A stretch of 64,000 nt of DNA from NCBI RefSeq assembly GCF_032341175.1, contig NZ_CP135435.1, positions 1,178,001-1,242,000 of the forward strand, given 5' to 3'. A program made the translations under genes and the position numbers. The notes beneath the pieces were generated by a model. That model worked only from the letters and a program-made list of their open reading frames with translations, searched no databases and was not told the origin of the DNA. This DNA is from Bacillus sp. DTU_2020_1000418_1_SI_GHA_SEK_038 (GTDB lineage Bacteria; Bacillota; Bacilli; Bacillales; Cytobacillaceae). Below, piece by piece: positions 24,279-33,166 of the stretch; positions within the stretch are counted from its first letter, which is position 1, and every line of letters starts with the position of its first letter.

Positions 24279-25661
24279 TTACCGAACTCTGCTAGTTTCC
24301 CTAAGAATCAACCCATTGGCAGAAGCAGCCCGAACCCAACCCGGATACTCATTCATTAGCAAATCATATAACTCATGGTCGGAAATCATTTGCGGATCTT
24401 CTACACTGAAGAAGTTAGCATTATCGAGATACCGTCCTGTTAAATGATCTAACTCCTCTAGAAAGGAAAAGTCGGATTGAAATGCTCTGAAGAATCCTCT
24501 GGCTTTTGTCCCTTTATTTGACTTCCCGATTGCCATGAATTGCCAGAAAATTGGTTCGTAAGATGAGCTTTGAATATGGCTGATCGTTTCTTTTTCATCA
24601 AAGGTCGCTCCATCAGTTACAAACATTACATAGACCGATATGTCATTAGGAAGGGGATTATTCCGTCTTTCCGATGAACCGAAGTAATGATTGCGGATTG
24701 TTTTCATTGCTTTTCCATAATACGTGCTGCCCTCTAATGGGTATTGTTTAATTAACCGATTGACAAAGCCATAAAAATTTTCAATCGTTAATTCTCCAGC
24801 ATCATGAGCTTTTGCCCCAAATAAGAAAATATCAATGGAACCGTCATCATCAAAACGAGTACCGAGGGCTAATATTCTTTCTGCAAATTCTTGAATTTTT
24901 CCAGTGCGGTACAGATTCGCCATGGAACCAGAGATGTCTAGGCAAAGTGCAACCTTTGCTTGATGGTTTTGTAAGCCAACCTTTTGTAAGCTGACCGTTG
25001 CTTTTTTGGAAAGATCCAAAATTTTTGGTGCCTGCTGCTCCATCTTCTTTTCTAGCATGATTCTTTTATGATTGACTGGCTGTGGGGGAGGAGTTGTTGC
25101 TGCTTGTGTAACTGGCGAAGGTGCAGGCTGCTGTGAACTCTCTTCGGCCACCTCACCGCCAAAATCCTTCAATAAGGCAGCTAGTCCACCATCAAAGCCT
25201 CGTCCAACAGAAGAAACTCTCCATAGAGATTTATAATAAATTTCCGATATAATCACTGCTTTTTCATTATTAAAGTCTTTACCCTGAAAAGAGTATTCCA
25301 TAATTCGTTGACCGTTTGCTTTGACGACAAAAGATCCGGAAGATATCATCCCCATTTTTCCATTTCCGTCAATGGTTGCTGTAAATACTAAATATCGAGA
25401 AGTTGGCGGGAGCTTGGATAAATCTATTAAAAAAGTTCCGCTGCCGTTGTTATGGGATTGTAGCTGGATTTCATTATAAGGTGATTGCAGCTGGTTATAG
25501 AAGATCATATATCGGTCATCGGCAATTTTTTTGTCATCGTTTAACCCAAAGCATGTAATGTCGACTTCGAAACCGGAAGCAACGTTTACTTCGACCTGAA
25601 GCTGTGTAGAAGGGGTGAAGTCGGCCAATTTAGACTTTTCTCCCCGAATTAAAGTTTTCAT
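24279..25661 (-). CDS. TerD domain - von Willebrand A domain protein
   Basis: The N-terminal ~160 residues form a TerD/calcium-binding tellurium-resistance domain: MKTLIRGEKSKLADF, then DITCFGLNDDKKIADDRYMIFYNQ and VIISEIYYKSLWRVSSVGRGFDGGL. A P/Q-rich linker near residues 165-195 follows, then a vWA domain with MIDAS residues in CLDISGSMA and MFVTDGA. TerD proteins act in phage, colicin, metal and envelope stress responses; vWA adds metal-dependent protein binding. ATG at 25661 with AAGGAGG 5 nt upstream is preferred over an open frame 14 codons longer. The gene diverges from the alpha/beta hydrolase. The usual TerC and TelA partners are not in the window. Confidence 0.85.
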   Translation of the reverse strand: MKTLIRGEKSKLADFTPSTQLQVEVNVASGFEVDITCFGLNDDKKIADDRYMIFYNQLQSPYNEIQLQSHNNGSGTFLIDLSKLPPTSRYLVFTATIDGNGKMGMISSGSFVVKANGQRIMEYSFQGKDFNNEKAVIISEIYYKSLWRVSSVGRGFDGGLAALLKDFGGEVAEESSQQPAPSPVTQAATTPPPQPVNHKRIMLEKKMEQQAPKILDLSKKATVSLQKVGLQNHQAKVALCLDISGSMANLYRTGKIQEFAERILALGTRFDDDGSIDIFLFGAKAHDAGELTIENFYGFVNRLIKQYPLEGSTYYGKAMKTIRNHYFGSSERRNNPLPNDISVYVMFVTDGATFDEKETISHIQSSSYEPIFWQFMAIGKSNKGTKARGFFRAFQSDFSFLEELDHLTGRYLDNANFFSVEDPQMISDHELYDLLMNEYPGWVRAASANGLILRETSRVR

Positions 25662-25897
25662 ATGCTCCTCCTTTAAGGAAGTGGTATTATTTGTATTGTA
25701 CATTAAAACTGCTATCCATGTAACATTTCATGGGCTTGTTTTATTAAATTAGGATTAAGTGCTCCTGATAAAACAAAAAATAAATATTTTAGTTGTATGG
25801 TGAAAATATCCTTTCAAACCTGTCCAATCCTGAATACATTGTTGTATGCCAAATAATTTACAAATGTGTAAAATTTATTTTTAAAGGGAGAGGAAAA

Positions 25898-26752
25898 ATG
25901 CATAAAAAACTAGCTGTAGCCATTATTCATGGAATGGGTAGTCAAAAGGAGGATTTTGCTAAGGAAACGATCGCACTGATCAATAATTTATTTGCAAAAA
26001 AATTGGAGCATTTAGTTGAAGACCCTGTCTCCTATCTTAAGATTCAAGCGATACATTGGGCACCCATTTTTACGTATAGAGAGGACAAACTATTTGAAAA
26101 AATGGTTCAGAACAATAAATTAAATTATCTGGGACTAAGAAAATTCCTTATAACTTATCTAGGAGATGCCATTGCCTATCAACCGGTCGAGACGGTAAAG
26201 CAAAATTATGAGAGAGTCCATGAAAAAGTTGGAGAAGGACTTAACATTCTCGCTAAAAGGGCAGGAGATCATGCCCCTTTATGTGTCATCTCTCATAGTC
26301 TAGGTTCTGTCATTGCCAGTAACTATTTTTACGATTTACAATTTAAAAAAAGTGATCTTACCTGTGTTGTCAATGAATCTTCACCTTTGGAAAAAGGGGA
26401 TACTTTAACCTTATTTTATACAATGGGAACGACCCTCCCGATATGGAGTTTACGCTATTATAACTTTAACCGCCCGATTAATATTCCTTCTAGAAACCTC
26501 AAAAAGTATTATCCTAGCTTAAAAGGTGAATGGTTAAATTTTTATGACAAAGACGATGTTTTAGGCTTCCCGCTTAGACCTGTAGACGAAAGTTATCAAA
26601 ACGCAGTTAACGAAGATCGAGAAGTGAATGTAGGTGGTTTATTAACGAGTTGGAATCCACTATCTCATACAGGATACTTTAAAGATATGGATGTCATTGA
26701 GCCCATTGTAGATGGGCTAGTTCGAACTTGGAGACAAGTAAATAACATCTAA
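25898..26752 (+). CDS. Alpha/beta hydrolase (lipase/esterase-like)
   Basis: The 284-residue cytoplasmic protein has an oxyanion-type segment LAVAIIHGMGSQKED near the N-terminus and the nucleophile elbow VISHSLGSVIASNYF (SHSLG, serine near residue 135). A late aspartate in YDKDDVLGFPLRPVDE and a histidine in SHTGYFKDMDV could complete a triad. The substrate is unknown. ATG at 25898 with GGGAGAGG is the start; the frame is open further upstream but without a ribosome site. A decayed partial copy of its 3' end lies at 445-513, so this gene family was once duplicated here. Confidence 0.8.
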   Translation: MHKKLAVAIIHGMGSQKEDFAKETIALINNLFAKKLEHLVEDPVSYLKIQAIHWAPIFTYREDKLFEKMVQNNKLNYLGLRKFLITYLGDAIAYQPVETVKQNYERVHEKVGEGLNILAKRAGDHAPLCVISHSLGSVIASNYFYDLQFKKSDLTCVVNESSPLEKGDTLTLFYTMGTTLPIWSLRYYNFNRPINIPSRNLKKYYPSLKGEWLNFYDKDDVLGFPLRPVDESYQNAVNEDREVNVGGLLTSWNPLSHTGYFKDMDVIEPIVDGLVRTWRQVNNI

Positions 26753-26793
26753 ATTACATTTCATAGTTAAATAACCTTTACAATTGATTGGCA

Positions 26794-26849
26794 GCCCCTG
26801 AAAATGTTGAGCGTTCATTGAACACTCACAAAATGCAGGGGTTTATTCA
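26794..26849 (+). terminator. Hairpin terminator after the alpha/beta hydrolase
   Basis: CCCCTG pairs with CAGGGG at the base, and GAGCGTTC with GAACACTC at the top (one mismatch), followed by TTTATTCATTT. Confidence 0.5.
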
Positions 26850-26892
26850 TTTACCAAAACTTTTTACTCAAATAAGCAGGGGAGGATTACAA

Positions 26893-27036
26893 TTGAGAGA
26901 TAATATACCTGTACCAAAGTCCAATTCTTCTGTATCTAAAACATTACTGTACTGGGGGCTTGGACTTTGTACAATATTCTATTTGCTCATTATACAATTC
27001 TGTTCTTTTGATATTTACCCCAACAAACGTTTCTAA
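26893..27036 (+). CDS. Small single-span membrane protein, hypothetical
   Basis: A GGGGAGG site lies 7 nt before TTG at 26893, which opens a 47-codon frame: MRDNIPVPKSNSSVSKTLLY followed by one hydrophobic segment (WGLGLCTIFYLLIIQF) and a short tail. It is recognised only from the strong ribosome site and the membrane segment; I know no family. Its 3' part overlaps the 3' end of the opposing DUF1360 gene by 93 bp, and part of the frame could merely be constrained by that gene. Confidence 0.45.
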   Translation: MRDNIPVPKSNSSVSKTLLYWGLGLCTIFYLLIIQFCSFDIYPNKRF

Positions 27037-27330
27037 GATGGCTTGTCCACCTGCAATGGCAAGGATGAAAATAATATAATTAGCAATAGTGGGTAGAAAA
27101 AGATACATTGTACAGAGCAGGATTGCCGACCAAATTCCTGTACACCAATAACAGGTTAAAAGGTAACCAATCATGGACTTAGGAACCTTTTTGATCTCAT
27201 GATCTCGTGTTTCCTTTTTCGTTAAAAAGAGGTTTCTTAAAGGTTCAGCTATCTTATCAAAAACGATTAAATGTGTTAAGCGGTAACTTGCTAATATGAT
27301 CATCATAAAAGCCATCCATGATATATCCAA
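26944..27330 (-). CDS. DUF1360 family membrane protein (YjcA-like, sporulation-associated)
   Basis: The 128-residue protein has three hydrophobic segments and the family features SYRLTHLIVFDKI, then LLTCYWCTGIWSA and LAIAGGQAILETF. This is DUF1360, whose Bacillus members (YjcA type) are linked to sporulation. TTG at 27330 is the start, with GGAGG 8 nt upstream. The biochemical role is unknown. Its last 30 codons overlap a small opposing frame. Confidence 0.75.
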   Translation of the reverse strand: MDISWMAFMMIILASYRLTHLIVFDKIAEPLRNLFLTKKETRDHEIKKVPKSMIGYLLTCYWCTGIWSAILLCTMYLFLPTIANYIIFILAIAGGQAILETFVGVNIKRTELYNEQIEYCTKSKPPVQ

Positions 27331-27569
27331 TGAGGAATCCTCCTAAATATTTCTTTTCTTAATTATCACCGGATTACATTCATATTATGATAAGAACATA
27401 TGAGAGTTTTTTGCCCATCTTCTTTCGTCTATTCAAGTATTGGCATGCATAAGAATCTTCTTAACCATTCATTTTATCGAGTGGGCTACGGTTTCACTCC
27501 ATTTATTTTGTTTGCAAACTGGAAATAGAAAAAGTTTTTTTGTAAATGTCTGAATATATTTACAATTAG

Positions 27570-27597
27570 TATAACGATAAACTACAATAACGTTATA
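27570..27597. promoter_or_regulatory. Possible operator upstream of the paaG-like operon
   Basis: TATAACG and CGTTATA form a perfect 7-bp inverted repeat with a 14-bp spacer, about 55 bp before the first gene. A third related GTTATA follows at 27603. This could be a repressor site; no regulator gene is adjacent. The rest of the 320-bp spacer shows nothing else. Confidence 0.35.
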
Positions 27598-27650
27598 AAG
27601 GTGTTATATAGTTGAGGATTTTATATAGATTTATTAAGGGGGCATATTGC

Positions 27651-28424
27651 ATGTTTGATACGATCCGTTATGACGTTAAAGATGGGGTTGCCTGGCTTTA
27701 TTTAAATCGGCCTGACAAACTCAATGCGTTTACAGCGCAAATGAACCGTGAAATTACAGAAGCAGTAAGAAATGCTTCAAAGAACGATGAAGTTCGCTGC
27801 ATAGTTATTACAGGCGAGGGGCGTGCGTTCTGTTCCGGCCAAGATTTATCGGAAGTTGATGAAAGTATGGATCATGGCGATGTATTAAGAAACCATTACG
27901 GTCCGATGGTTAAACAATTGAGACAATGTGAAAAGCCGATAATTGCGGCGGTAAATGGAGTAGCTGCCGGAGCAGGTTTTTCCCTTGCACTCTCATGTGA
28001 CTTTAGACTAGTGTCAGAGAAAGCGAGTTTTATCAATGCTTTCGTCCATGTCGGACTCATCCCAGACTCTGGCAATCTCTATTTTCTAAATCAGCTTGTT
28101 GGTCAGGCAAAGGCGGCAGAACTCGCTATATTGGGCGAAAAAGTGCCAGCTGCCGAGGCAGTTCAAATTGGCCTTGCCAATCGGATGATCCCAGCGGAGG
28201 CTTTCGAGAAGGAAGTAAGTAACTTTGCTTTACGTCTCGCTTCTATGCCAACAAAGGCAATAGGTTTAATCAAACGTTCATTGAAAGCGGTTTCAACACT
28301 ATCTTTTGAAGACTACCTTGAGCACGAAGCACAAGGACAGAGAGCGGCTGGATTAACAGCTGACCACCGTGAAGGCATCGAAGCATTTATGCAAAAAAGA
28401 AAACCTGTGTTTTCTGGGAAATAG
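27651..28424 (+). CDS. paaG: Enoyl-CoA hydratase/isomerase, PaaG-like
   Basis: This 257-residue crotonase-fold protein has the oxyanion-hole segments AFCSGQDLSEV and AAVNGVAAGAGFSLAL, the active-site stretch VGLIPDSGN, and a C-terminus DHREGIEAFMQKRKPVFSGK close to PaaG, the 1,2-epoxyphenylacetyl-CoA isomerase. The catalytic aspartate sits in IPDSG; the hydratase glutamate at the other position is missing, which favours isomerase activity. The start at 27651 with AAGGGGG is preferred over upstream codons. It heads a set with a 3-hydroxyacyl-CoA dehydrogenase and a PaaJ-like thiolase, so ring-opened phenylacetate or adipate-type CoA esters are likely substrates. Confidence 0.82.
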   Translation: MFDTIRYDVKDGVAWLYLNRPDKLNAFTAQMNREITEAVRNASKNDEVRCIVITGEGRAFCSGQDLSEVDESMDHGDVLRNHYGPMVKQLRQCEKPIIAAVNGVAAGAGFSLALSCDFRLVSEKASFINAFVHVGLIPDSGNLYFLNQLVGQAKAAELAILGEKVPAAEAVQIGLANRMIPAEAFEKEVSNFALRLASMPTKAIGLIKRSLKAVSTLSFEDYLEHEAQGQRAAGLTADHREGIEAFMQKRKPVFSGK

Positions 28425-28565
28425 AGGAATTAACTCCGTGTATGCTGCACAAGAAATGTAGGCAGAGTAGGATGCATTAGAGTTAGCTTTATGTCTGAGC
28501 GTAATTCGCAGATGAGATTTATATATATGAGCAGGTCATCTACTTGCATAAGGGGGAGAATCGAT

Positions 28566-29438
28566 ATGATCAACCGCATTGTGGTCGTAGGCTCCGGCGT
28601 TATGGGGAGAGGCATCGCCTATGTTGGAGCAGTTGGCGGATATTCAGTCACATTAGTAGACATTAATGAAACCGCTTTGCAAAATGCAAAGCAGGAAATT
28701 GAGCTGATTTTTGAAAAAGGGCTGGCACGGGGGAAGATTTCTTCAGAGGCAGCGGAAAAAGTGAGTGAAAATTTAAACTATGAAAGTGACTTGTCAATAG
28801 CTGCTGCGGCGGCTGATTTAATTATTGAAGCCGTTCCTGAAATTGCTTCTATCAAAAAACAAGTGTTTGAAACAATGGAAAAGCATGCATCTAAAAACTG
28901 CTTCTTTGCTACTAATACATCCACAATGAGTCCAACAGAGATTGCTTCTTATGCAAAACGCCCAGAAAAAACAATCGCGATGCATTTCTTTAATCCCGTA
29001 CATAAAATGCCCCTTGTTGAAATTGTCCGAGGACTTGAAACGAGTGAGGAAACAGCAGAGGTCATTAGGGAAGTAGCTGTCAAAATGGGGAAAGAAACAG
29101 TCGTTATTAACGAATTCCCAGGATTCGTGACGAGCCGGATTAGTGCCCTAGTGGGAAACGAAGCGTTTTATATGCTTCAAGAGGGACTTGGGACGCCAGA
29201 GGAAATCGATAAAGCAATTAAACTTGGCTTGAACTATCCGATGGGACCATTTGAACTCGTTGATCTTGTTGGCCTTGATGTTCGTTTAAATAACTTGAAA
29301 TATTTACATGAAAAGCTTGGCGAGAAATACCGCCCAGCACCGCTTCTAGAACGGTACGTCAAAGCTGGACGTCTAGGGCGTAAAAGCGGAAAAGGTGTTT
29401 ACGACTATACGAACAAGGAAGAGATGGTAGAAAAATGA
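28566..29438 (+). CDS. paaH: 3-hydroxyacyl-CoA dehydrogenase (PaaH/Hbd-like)
   Basis: The 290-residue NAD-dependent dehydrogenase has the Rossmann motif [15 protein letters not shown] at the N-terminus, the catalytic histidine region [17 protein letters not shown] and the C-terminal domain [21 protein letters not shown]...[18 protein letters not shown]. It oxidises (S)-3-hydroxyacyl-CoA to 3-oxoacyl-CoA. The size and motif order match Hbd/PaaH. ATG at 28566 with AAGGGGGAG is used. The next gene, a thiolase, begins inside its stop codon (ATGA overlap), so the two are coupled. Confidence 0.9.
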   Translation: MINRIVVVGSGVMGRGIAYVGAVGGYSVTLVDINETALQNAKQEIELIFEKGLARGKISSEAAEKVSENLNYESDLSIAAAAADLIIEAVPEIASIKKQVFETMEKHASKNCFFATNTSTMSPTEIASYAKRPEKTIAMHFFNPVHKMPLVEIVRGLETSEETAEVIREVAVKMGKETVVINEFPGFVTSRISALVGNEAFYMLQEGLGTPEEIDKAIKLGLNYPMGPFELVDLVGLDVRLNNLKYLHEKLGEKYRPAPLLERYVKAGRLGRKSGKGVYDYTNKEEMVEK

Positions 29439-30640
29439 GAGAAGTCGTTATTATAGATGCTGTCCGCACACCGATTGGCAAATATAAAGGGGCTTTAAAA
29501 GATGTTAGACCAGATGATCTTGGTGCGGTTGTTATTAAAGCACTTATCAAAAGAAACCCAAAGCTTCCTCCTGAAAAAATTGAAGAGGTTATTTTTGGCA
29601 ATGCGAATCAGGCTGGAGAAGATAACAGAAACGTGGCAAGAATGTCTGCTCTGTTAGCGGCTCTTCCTGTGGAAGTGGGTGGCACAACAATCAACCGTCT
29701 GTGCGGTTCCGGTTTGGATGCGGTTTTGTATGCGGCAAGATCAATCGCTGTCGGTGAAGGGGATATTTATATTGCTGGCGGAACAGAGAGTATGACACGA
29801 GCACCGCTCGTGATGGCGAAGCCTTCTCAGGACTTTCCGAGAGGCAATATGGAATTGCAGGATACAACGATTGGCTGGCGCTTTACGAATCCAAAGCTGA
29901 AAGAAATGTACGGTACGGACTCCATGCCGCAAACGGCTGAAAATGTCGCACAGCGTTATAATATTTCCCGCGAAGACCAGGATCAATTTGCCTTTGAAAG
30001 CCAGCAGCGTGCGAAAAAGGCGATAGACGAAAATCGATTTGCCGAGGAAATTGTTTCAGTTATTTATAAAGACCGAAAAGGCAATGAAATTATCGTAGAT
30101 ACTGATGAGCATCCACGCTCAGATTCTACTCTTGAAAAGCTTGGCAAGCTGAAACCACTTTTTGAAGGTGGTACAGTAACAGCTGGCAATGCATCTGGCG
30201 TAAATGACGGAGCCTCTGCCCTGCTATTGATGAGCGCTGAAAAAGCAAAAGAATTAGGTTTGAAGCCGCTGGCGAAATATGTGACAGGAGCTACAGCTGG
30301 GCTTGAACCTGCCGTTATGGGACTTGGTCCGATTTATGCTTCAAGAAAAGCGCTTGAACGGGCAGGATTGACAGTTGATGATTTGGGACTAATCGAATTG
30401 AATGAGGCATTTGCCTCTCAATCGCTTGAATGTATTCGTCAGTTGGGACTTGATCAAAGTAAGGTGAACGTCAACGGGGGAGCAATTGCTTTCGGACATC
30501 CACTTGGTGCAAGCGGTGCCCGCATATTAACGACACTTCTTTATGAAATGAAGAAACGTGATGAAACATATGGCCTTGCGACAATGTGTATCGGTGTAGG
30601 CCAGGGAATTGCTGCTATTGTTGAGAATGTAAAAGATTAG
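29435..30640 (+). CDS. paaJ: Thiolase, 3-oxoadipyl-CoA/acetyl-CoA acyltransferase type
   Basis: This 401-residue thiolase has the nucleophilic cysteine in [10 protein letters not shown] (about residue 90), the histidine in [16 protein letters not shown] and the second cysteine in [10 protein letters not shown]. The stretches [13 protein letters not shown] and [10 protein letters not shown]...[13 protein letters not shown] are especially close to PcaF/PaaJ, the 3-oxoadipyl-CoA thiolases that release acetyl-CoA and succinyl-CoA. Together with the upstream PaaG-like and PaaH-like enzymes it completes the lower part of a phenylacetate-type pathway. A general beta-oxidation role cannot be excluded. 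Confidence 0.88.
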   Translation: MREVVIIDAVRTPIGKYKGALKDVRPDDLGAVVIKALIKRNPKLPPEKIEEVIFGNANQAGEDNRNVARMSALLAALPVEVGGTTINRLCGSGLDAVLYAARSIAVGEGDIYIAGGTESMTRAPLVMAKPSQDFPRGNMELQDTTIGWRFTNPKLKEMYGTDSMPQTAENVAQRYNISREDQDQFAFESQQRAKKAIDENRFAEEIVSVIYKDRKGNEIIVDTDEHPRSDSTLEKLGKLKPLFEGGTVTAGNASGVNDGASALLLMSAEKAKELGLKPLAKYVTGATAGLEPAVMGLGPIYASRKALERAGLTVDDLGLIELNEAFASQSLECIRQLGLDQSKVNVNGGAIAFGHPLGASGARILTTLLYEMKKRDETYGLATMCIGVGQGIAAIVENVKD

Positions 30641-30669
30641 CTCCATTTTTTGTATTACACCTTCAAACA

Positions 30670-30717
30670 GGCTGCTCAGAACGGCCCTTATAGAGGCAGG
30701 AGTTGGGCAGTCTTTTT
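30670..30717 (+). terminator. Imperfect terminator after the thiolase
   Basis: GGCTGCTCAGAAC pairs with GTTGGGCAGTC with mismatches, followed by TTTTT. The next gene has its own ribosome site, so partial read-through is possible. Confidence 0.5.
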
Positions 30718-30739
30718 AAAGAGAAAGGTTGAAAGATAA

Positions 30740-31723
30740 ATGATGAAATCTGTTTGTGAATTGCTTCAAATCACATACCCGATTTTCCAGGGAGGAATGG
30801 GTAATATCAGTAATGCGCAGCTAACAGCAGCTGTTTCAGAAGCGGGCGGTCTAGGGACAATTGGCTGTGGCACGATGGCACCTGATGAAGTGGAAAAAAT
30901 TATTCTTGAAACGAAGCAGCGGACGAGCAAACCGTTCGCGGTAAATATCCCGATTAGTGTCTCACCTTATACAAAGGAGCTAATCGAGCTTGTGATTAAA
31001 CACCATATCCCGGTCATATCACTTTCCGCAGGAAATCCGGCTCCTTATATTCCAGTGCTTCATGAGCATGGAGTGAAGGTAATTGCTCTCGTTGCGTCTG
31101 TAAAGCATGCACAAAAAGCTGAGGCAGCTGGGGCAGATATTTTAGTAGCGGAGGGCTATGAGGCTGCAGGGATTAACTCTAGTCTGGAACTGACGACATT
31201 TACGCTTATTCCGCAAATTGTGAATCATGTTAAGGTCCCCGTATTAGCAGCAGGCGGCATTGGCGATGGCAAAGGGCTGGCGGCAGCATTGATGCTAGGC
31301 GCGAGCGGCGTGCAAATGGGTACTAGACTAATAGCGACAAAAGAAGCTCCTTTTCATGATTTATATAAACAGAATCTTGTTAATGCGGCAGACACGGATA
31401 CGATGATTTTTGGCCGCAGTGTTGGTCGGGTCAGAAGAATTTTAAAAACACCTTATGCGAAGACCCTTTATGATAGGGAAAAATCAGGAATGACAATAGA
31501 GGAATATATGGAATGGACATCAGAAGAAAAGCATATTATGGGTGCAATCGAAGGCGATATGGAAAATGGCTTCATTAACAGCGGCCAGATCGCGGGGCTG
31601 ATCGAAGATATTCCAAGTGTGAAGGAATTGCTTGAGGACATGATGGAGGAAGCGCGAAAACAGCTAAACCGTTCGGCACAAGAGTTTGAAGCACTGAAAA
31701 TAATGATTCGAAAAAAAAAATAA
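30740..31723 (+). CDS. Nitronate monooxygenase/FabK-like flavoprotein
   Basis: The 327-residue FMN TIM-barrel protein opens ITYPIFQGGMGNISNAQLTAAVSEAGGLGTIG, the usual start of 2-nitropropane dioxygenase/FabK proteins, with phosphate-binding VPVLAAGGIGDGKGL and GASGVQMGTRLIAT. At the position of the usual catalytic histidine (EAGGH) it reads EGYEAAGINSS, so the histidine of true nitronate monooxygenases and FabK is absent. It probably belongs to a side branch with another activity, perhaps on a CoA ester given the neighbouring paa-type genes. GAAAGGTTGAAAG is the likely ribosome site; the start may be this or the next ATG. Confidence 0.82.
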   Translation: MMKSVCELLQITYPIFQGGMGNISNAQLTAAVSEAGGLGTIGCGTMAPDEVEKIILETKQRTSKPFAVNIPISVSPYTKELIELVIKHHIPVISLSAGNPAPYIPVLHEHGVKVIALVASVKHAQKAEAAGADILVAEGYEAAGINSSLELTTFTLIPQIVNHVKVPVLAAGGIGDGKGLAAALMLGASGVQMGTRLIATKEAPFHDLYKQNLVNAADTDTMIFGRSVGRVRRILKTPYAKTLYDREKSGMTIEEYMEWTSEEKHIMGAIEGDMENGFINSGQIAGLIEDIPSVKELLEDMMEEARKQLNRSAQEFEALKIMIRKKK

Positions 31724-31770
31724 AAGTATTATCTTTTTGCAGATAGAAATTAGCAGACACAGTTCGTTTT

Positions 31771-31920
31771 GGTTAACTCCTAACAAAAAAGCTTACCATG
31801 AAGGGTTCATGGATCGAGAGTTTTAGGTTACTCCTGTCAAAAAAACGCTTACCATGAAGAGTTCATGGATCGAGTTTTAGTCAATTCCTGTCAATAACGC
31901 CTACCATGAAGGGGCCATTA
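31771..31920. repeat. Triple direct repeat of 52-56 bp with an internal hairpin
   Basis: Three units, beginning near 31771, 31826 and 31880, share GTTA(A)CTCCT, CAAAAAA, TACCATGAAG and ATCGAG parts. Anchoring on TACCATG (31794, 31850, 31902) gives periods of 56 and 52 bp. In units 1 and 2 CCATGAA and TTCATGG pair around a 3-base loop; in unit 3 the hairpin is broken. It lies downstream of the nitronate monooxygenase-like gene. Confidence 0.88.
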
Positions 31921-31942
31921 ATGTCTTCATAGTTTATTATGA

Positions 31943-31980
31943 AAAGCCTGTTCCCAAATGTTGGGGACAGGCTGTTTTAT
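31943..31980. terminator. Bidirectional terminator
   Basis: AGCCTGTTCCC and GGGGACAGGCT form a strong stem with A and T tails on either side; the T-rich tail meets the stop codon of the leftward threonine aldolase gene. Confidence 0.85.
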
Positions 31981-33017
31981 TAAATACATGAATTTGTAAT
32001 AGACTTTACAGCTTCAACCGCTTTCTCAACATCATCATTCGTAATGCCCCTATGTGTAACAAATCTAATTCGATATGGACCTGAAGAAGTTGCTAAAATA
32101 CCAAATTGCTTTAATTGATCAATAAATTCTCTCGAGTCCATTCCAAGTCGGTCAATGTCCATCATGATAATATTTGTTTCAACACTATCCAATTCGATAT
32201 CAATCCCATCAATTTGTGATAATCCTTCAGCAAGGGATTTTGCATGAATGTGGTCTTCCTTCAAACGATCAATCATTTCCTCTAAGGCCACAATTCCCGC
32301 TGCACCAATGATGCCTGCCTGGCGGGTTCCGCCACCTAGCATTTTCCTCCATTTTCTGGCTCTTTCGATAAACTCCTTTGTCCCCACCAAAAGCGAACCC
32401 ATTGGAGCACTCAGTCCTTTTGATAAACAAAACTGAACGGAATCTGCATATTTAGCCATTTCCTTAGGATGAACGTTCAAACTAGTGGCCGCATTGAATA
32501 ATCTTGCCCCGTCTAAATGAATAGGAAGCTGAAACTCTCTTGAAAGCTGATAAACCTCTTCCATATAACTAAGCGGCAAAACCCGCCCGCCGGAAAATGC
32601 ATGAGTATTCTCTAAGCAAATCAAGCTAGTTCTTGGAAAGTGAATGTCATTTCCGCGAATGGCTTTCCTCATTTCAGATAATGGTATCTGTCCATTTACA
32701 CCTTTAATCGTTTTCGCTTGGACGCCTGCAATGGTTGAAAGTCCGCCAGTTTCATAGTAATAAATATGGGAATTCTCCTCTAAGATGACTTCATCTCCAC
32801 GCTGTGTATAAGTTAAAACAGCTACCTGATTTCCCTGTGTTCCGCTTGTAACAAATAAAGCAGCTTCTTTTCCCAGTAAGTCTGCCGCTATTTGCTCTAA
32901 TCGATTAATAGTCGGGTCATCACGATACACGTCATCTCCAACCTCCGCATTGCGCATCGCATCTCTCATTTTTTCGGTAGGCATTGTAACGGTATCACTT
33001 CTTAAATCTATTGGCAT
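31980..33017 (-). CDS. ltaE: Low-specificity L-threonine aldolase
   Basis: This 345-residue PLP enzyme of fold type I cleaves L-threonine or allo-threonine into glycine and acetaldehyde. It opens IDLRSDTVTMPTEKMRDAM, the family hallmark, has LFVTSGTQGNQVAV for phosphate binding, HLDGARLFNAA with the PLP-contacting aspartate, and VQFCLSKGLSAPMGS with the Schiff-base lysine. ATG at 33017 has GGGAGG upstream. It is monocistronic and diverges from the MFS transporter. Confidence 0.93.
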   Translation of the reverse strand: MPIDLRSDTVTMPTEKMRDAMRNAEVGDDVYRDDPTINRLEQIAADLLGKEAALFVTSGTQGNQVAVLTYTQRGDEVILEENSHIYYYETGGLSTIAGVQAKTIKGVNGQIPLSEMRKAIRGNDIHFPRTSLICLENTHAFSGGRVLPLSYMEEVYQLSREFQLPIHLDGARLFNAATSLNVHPKEMAKYADSVQFCLSKGLSAPMGSLLVGTKEFIERARKWRKMLGGGTRQAGIIGAAGIVALEEMIDRLKEDHIHAKSLAEGLSQIDGIDIELDSVETNIIMMDIDRLGMDSREFIDQLKQFGILATSSGPYRIRFVTHRGITNDDVEKAVEAVKSITNSCI

Positions 33018-33166
33018 TGTGTTTCCTCCCTAAAATTCTCTATAGTGTAATTTAAGCATAAGGTTAATTTTTTGCATAGAAACTATCAATCTCTTTAAAT
33101 ATTGCCATATTCTGCATAAAGGGCTAGAATAGATTCACTATTGAAAATAGATTAGAGGAAAAGAAT

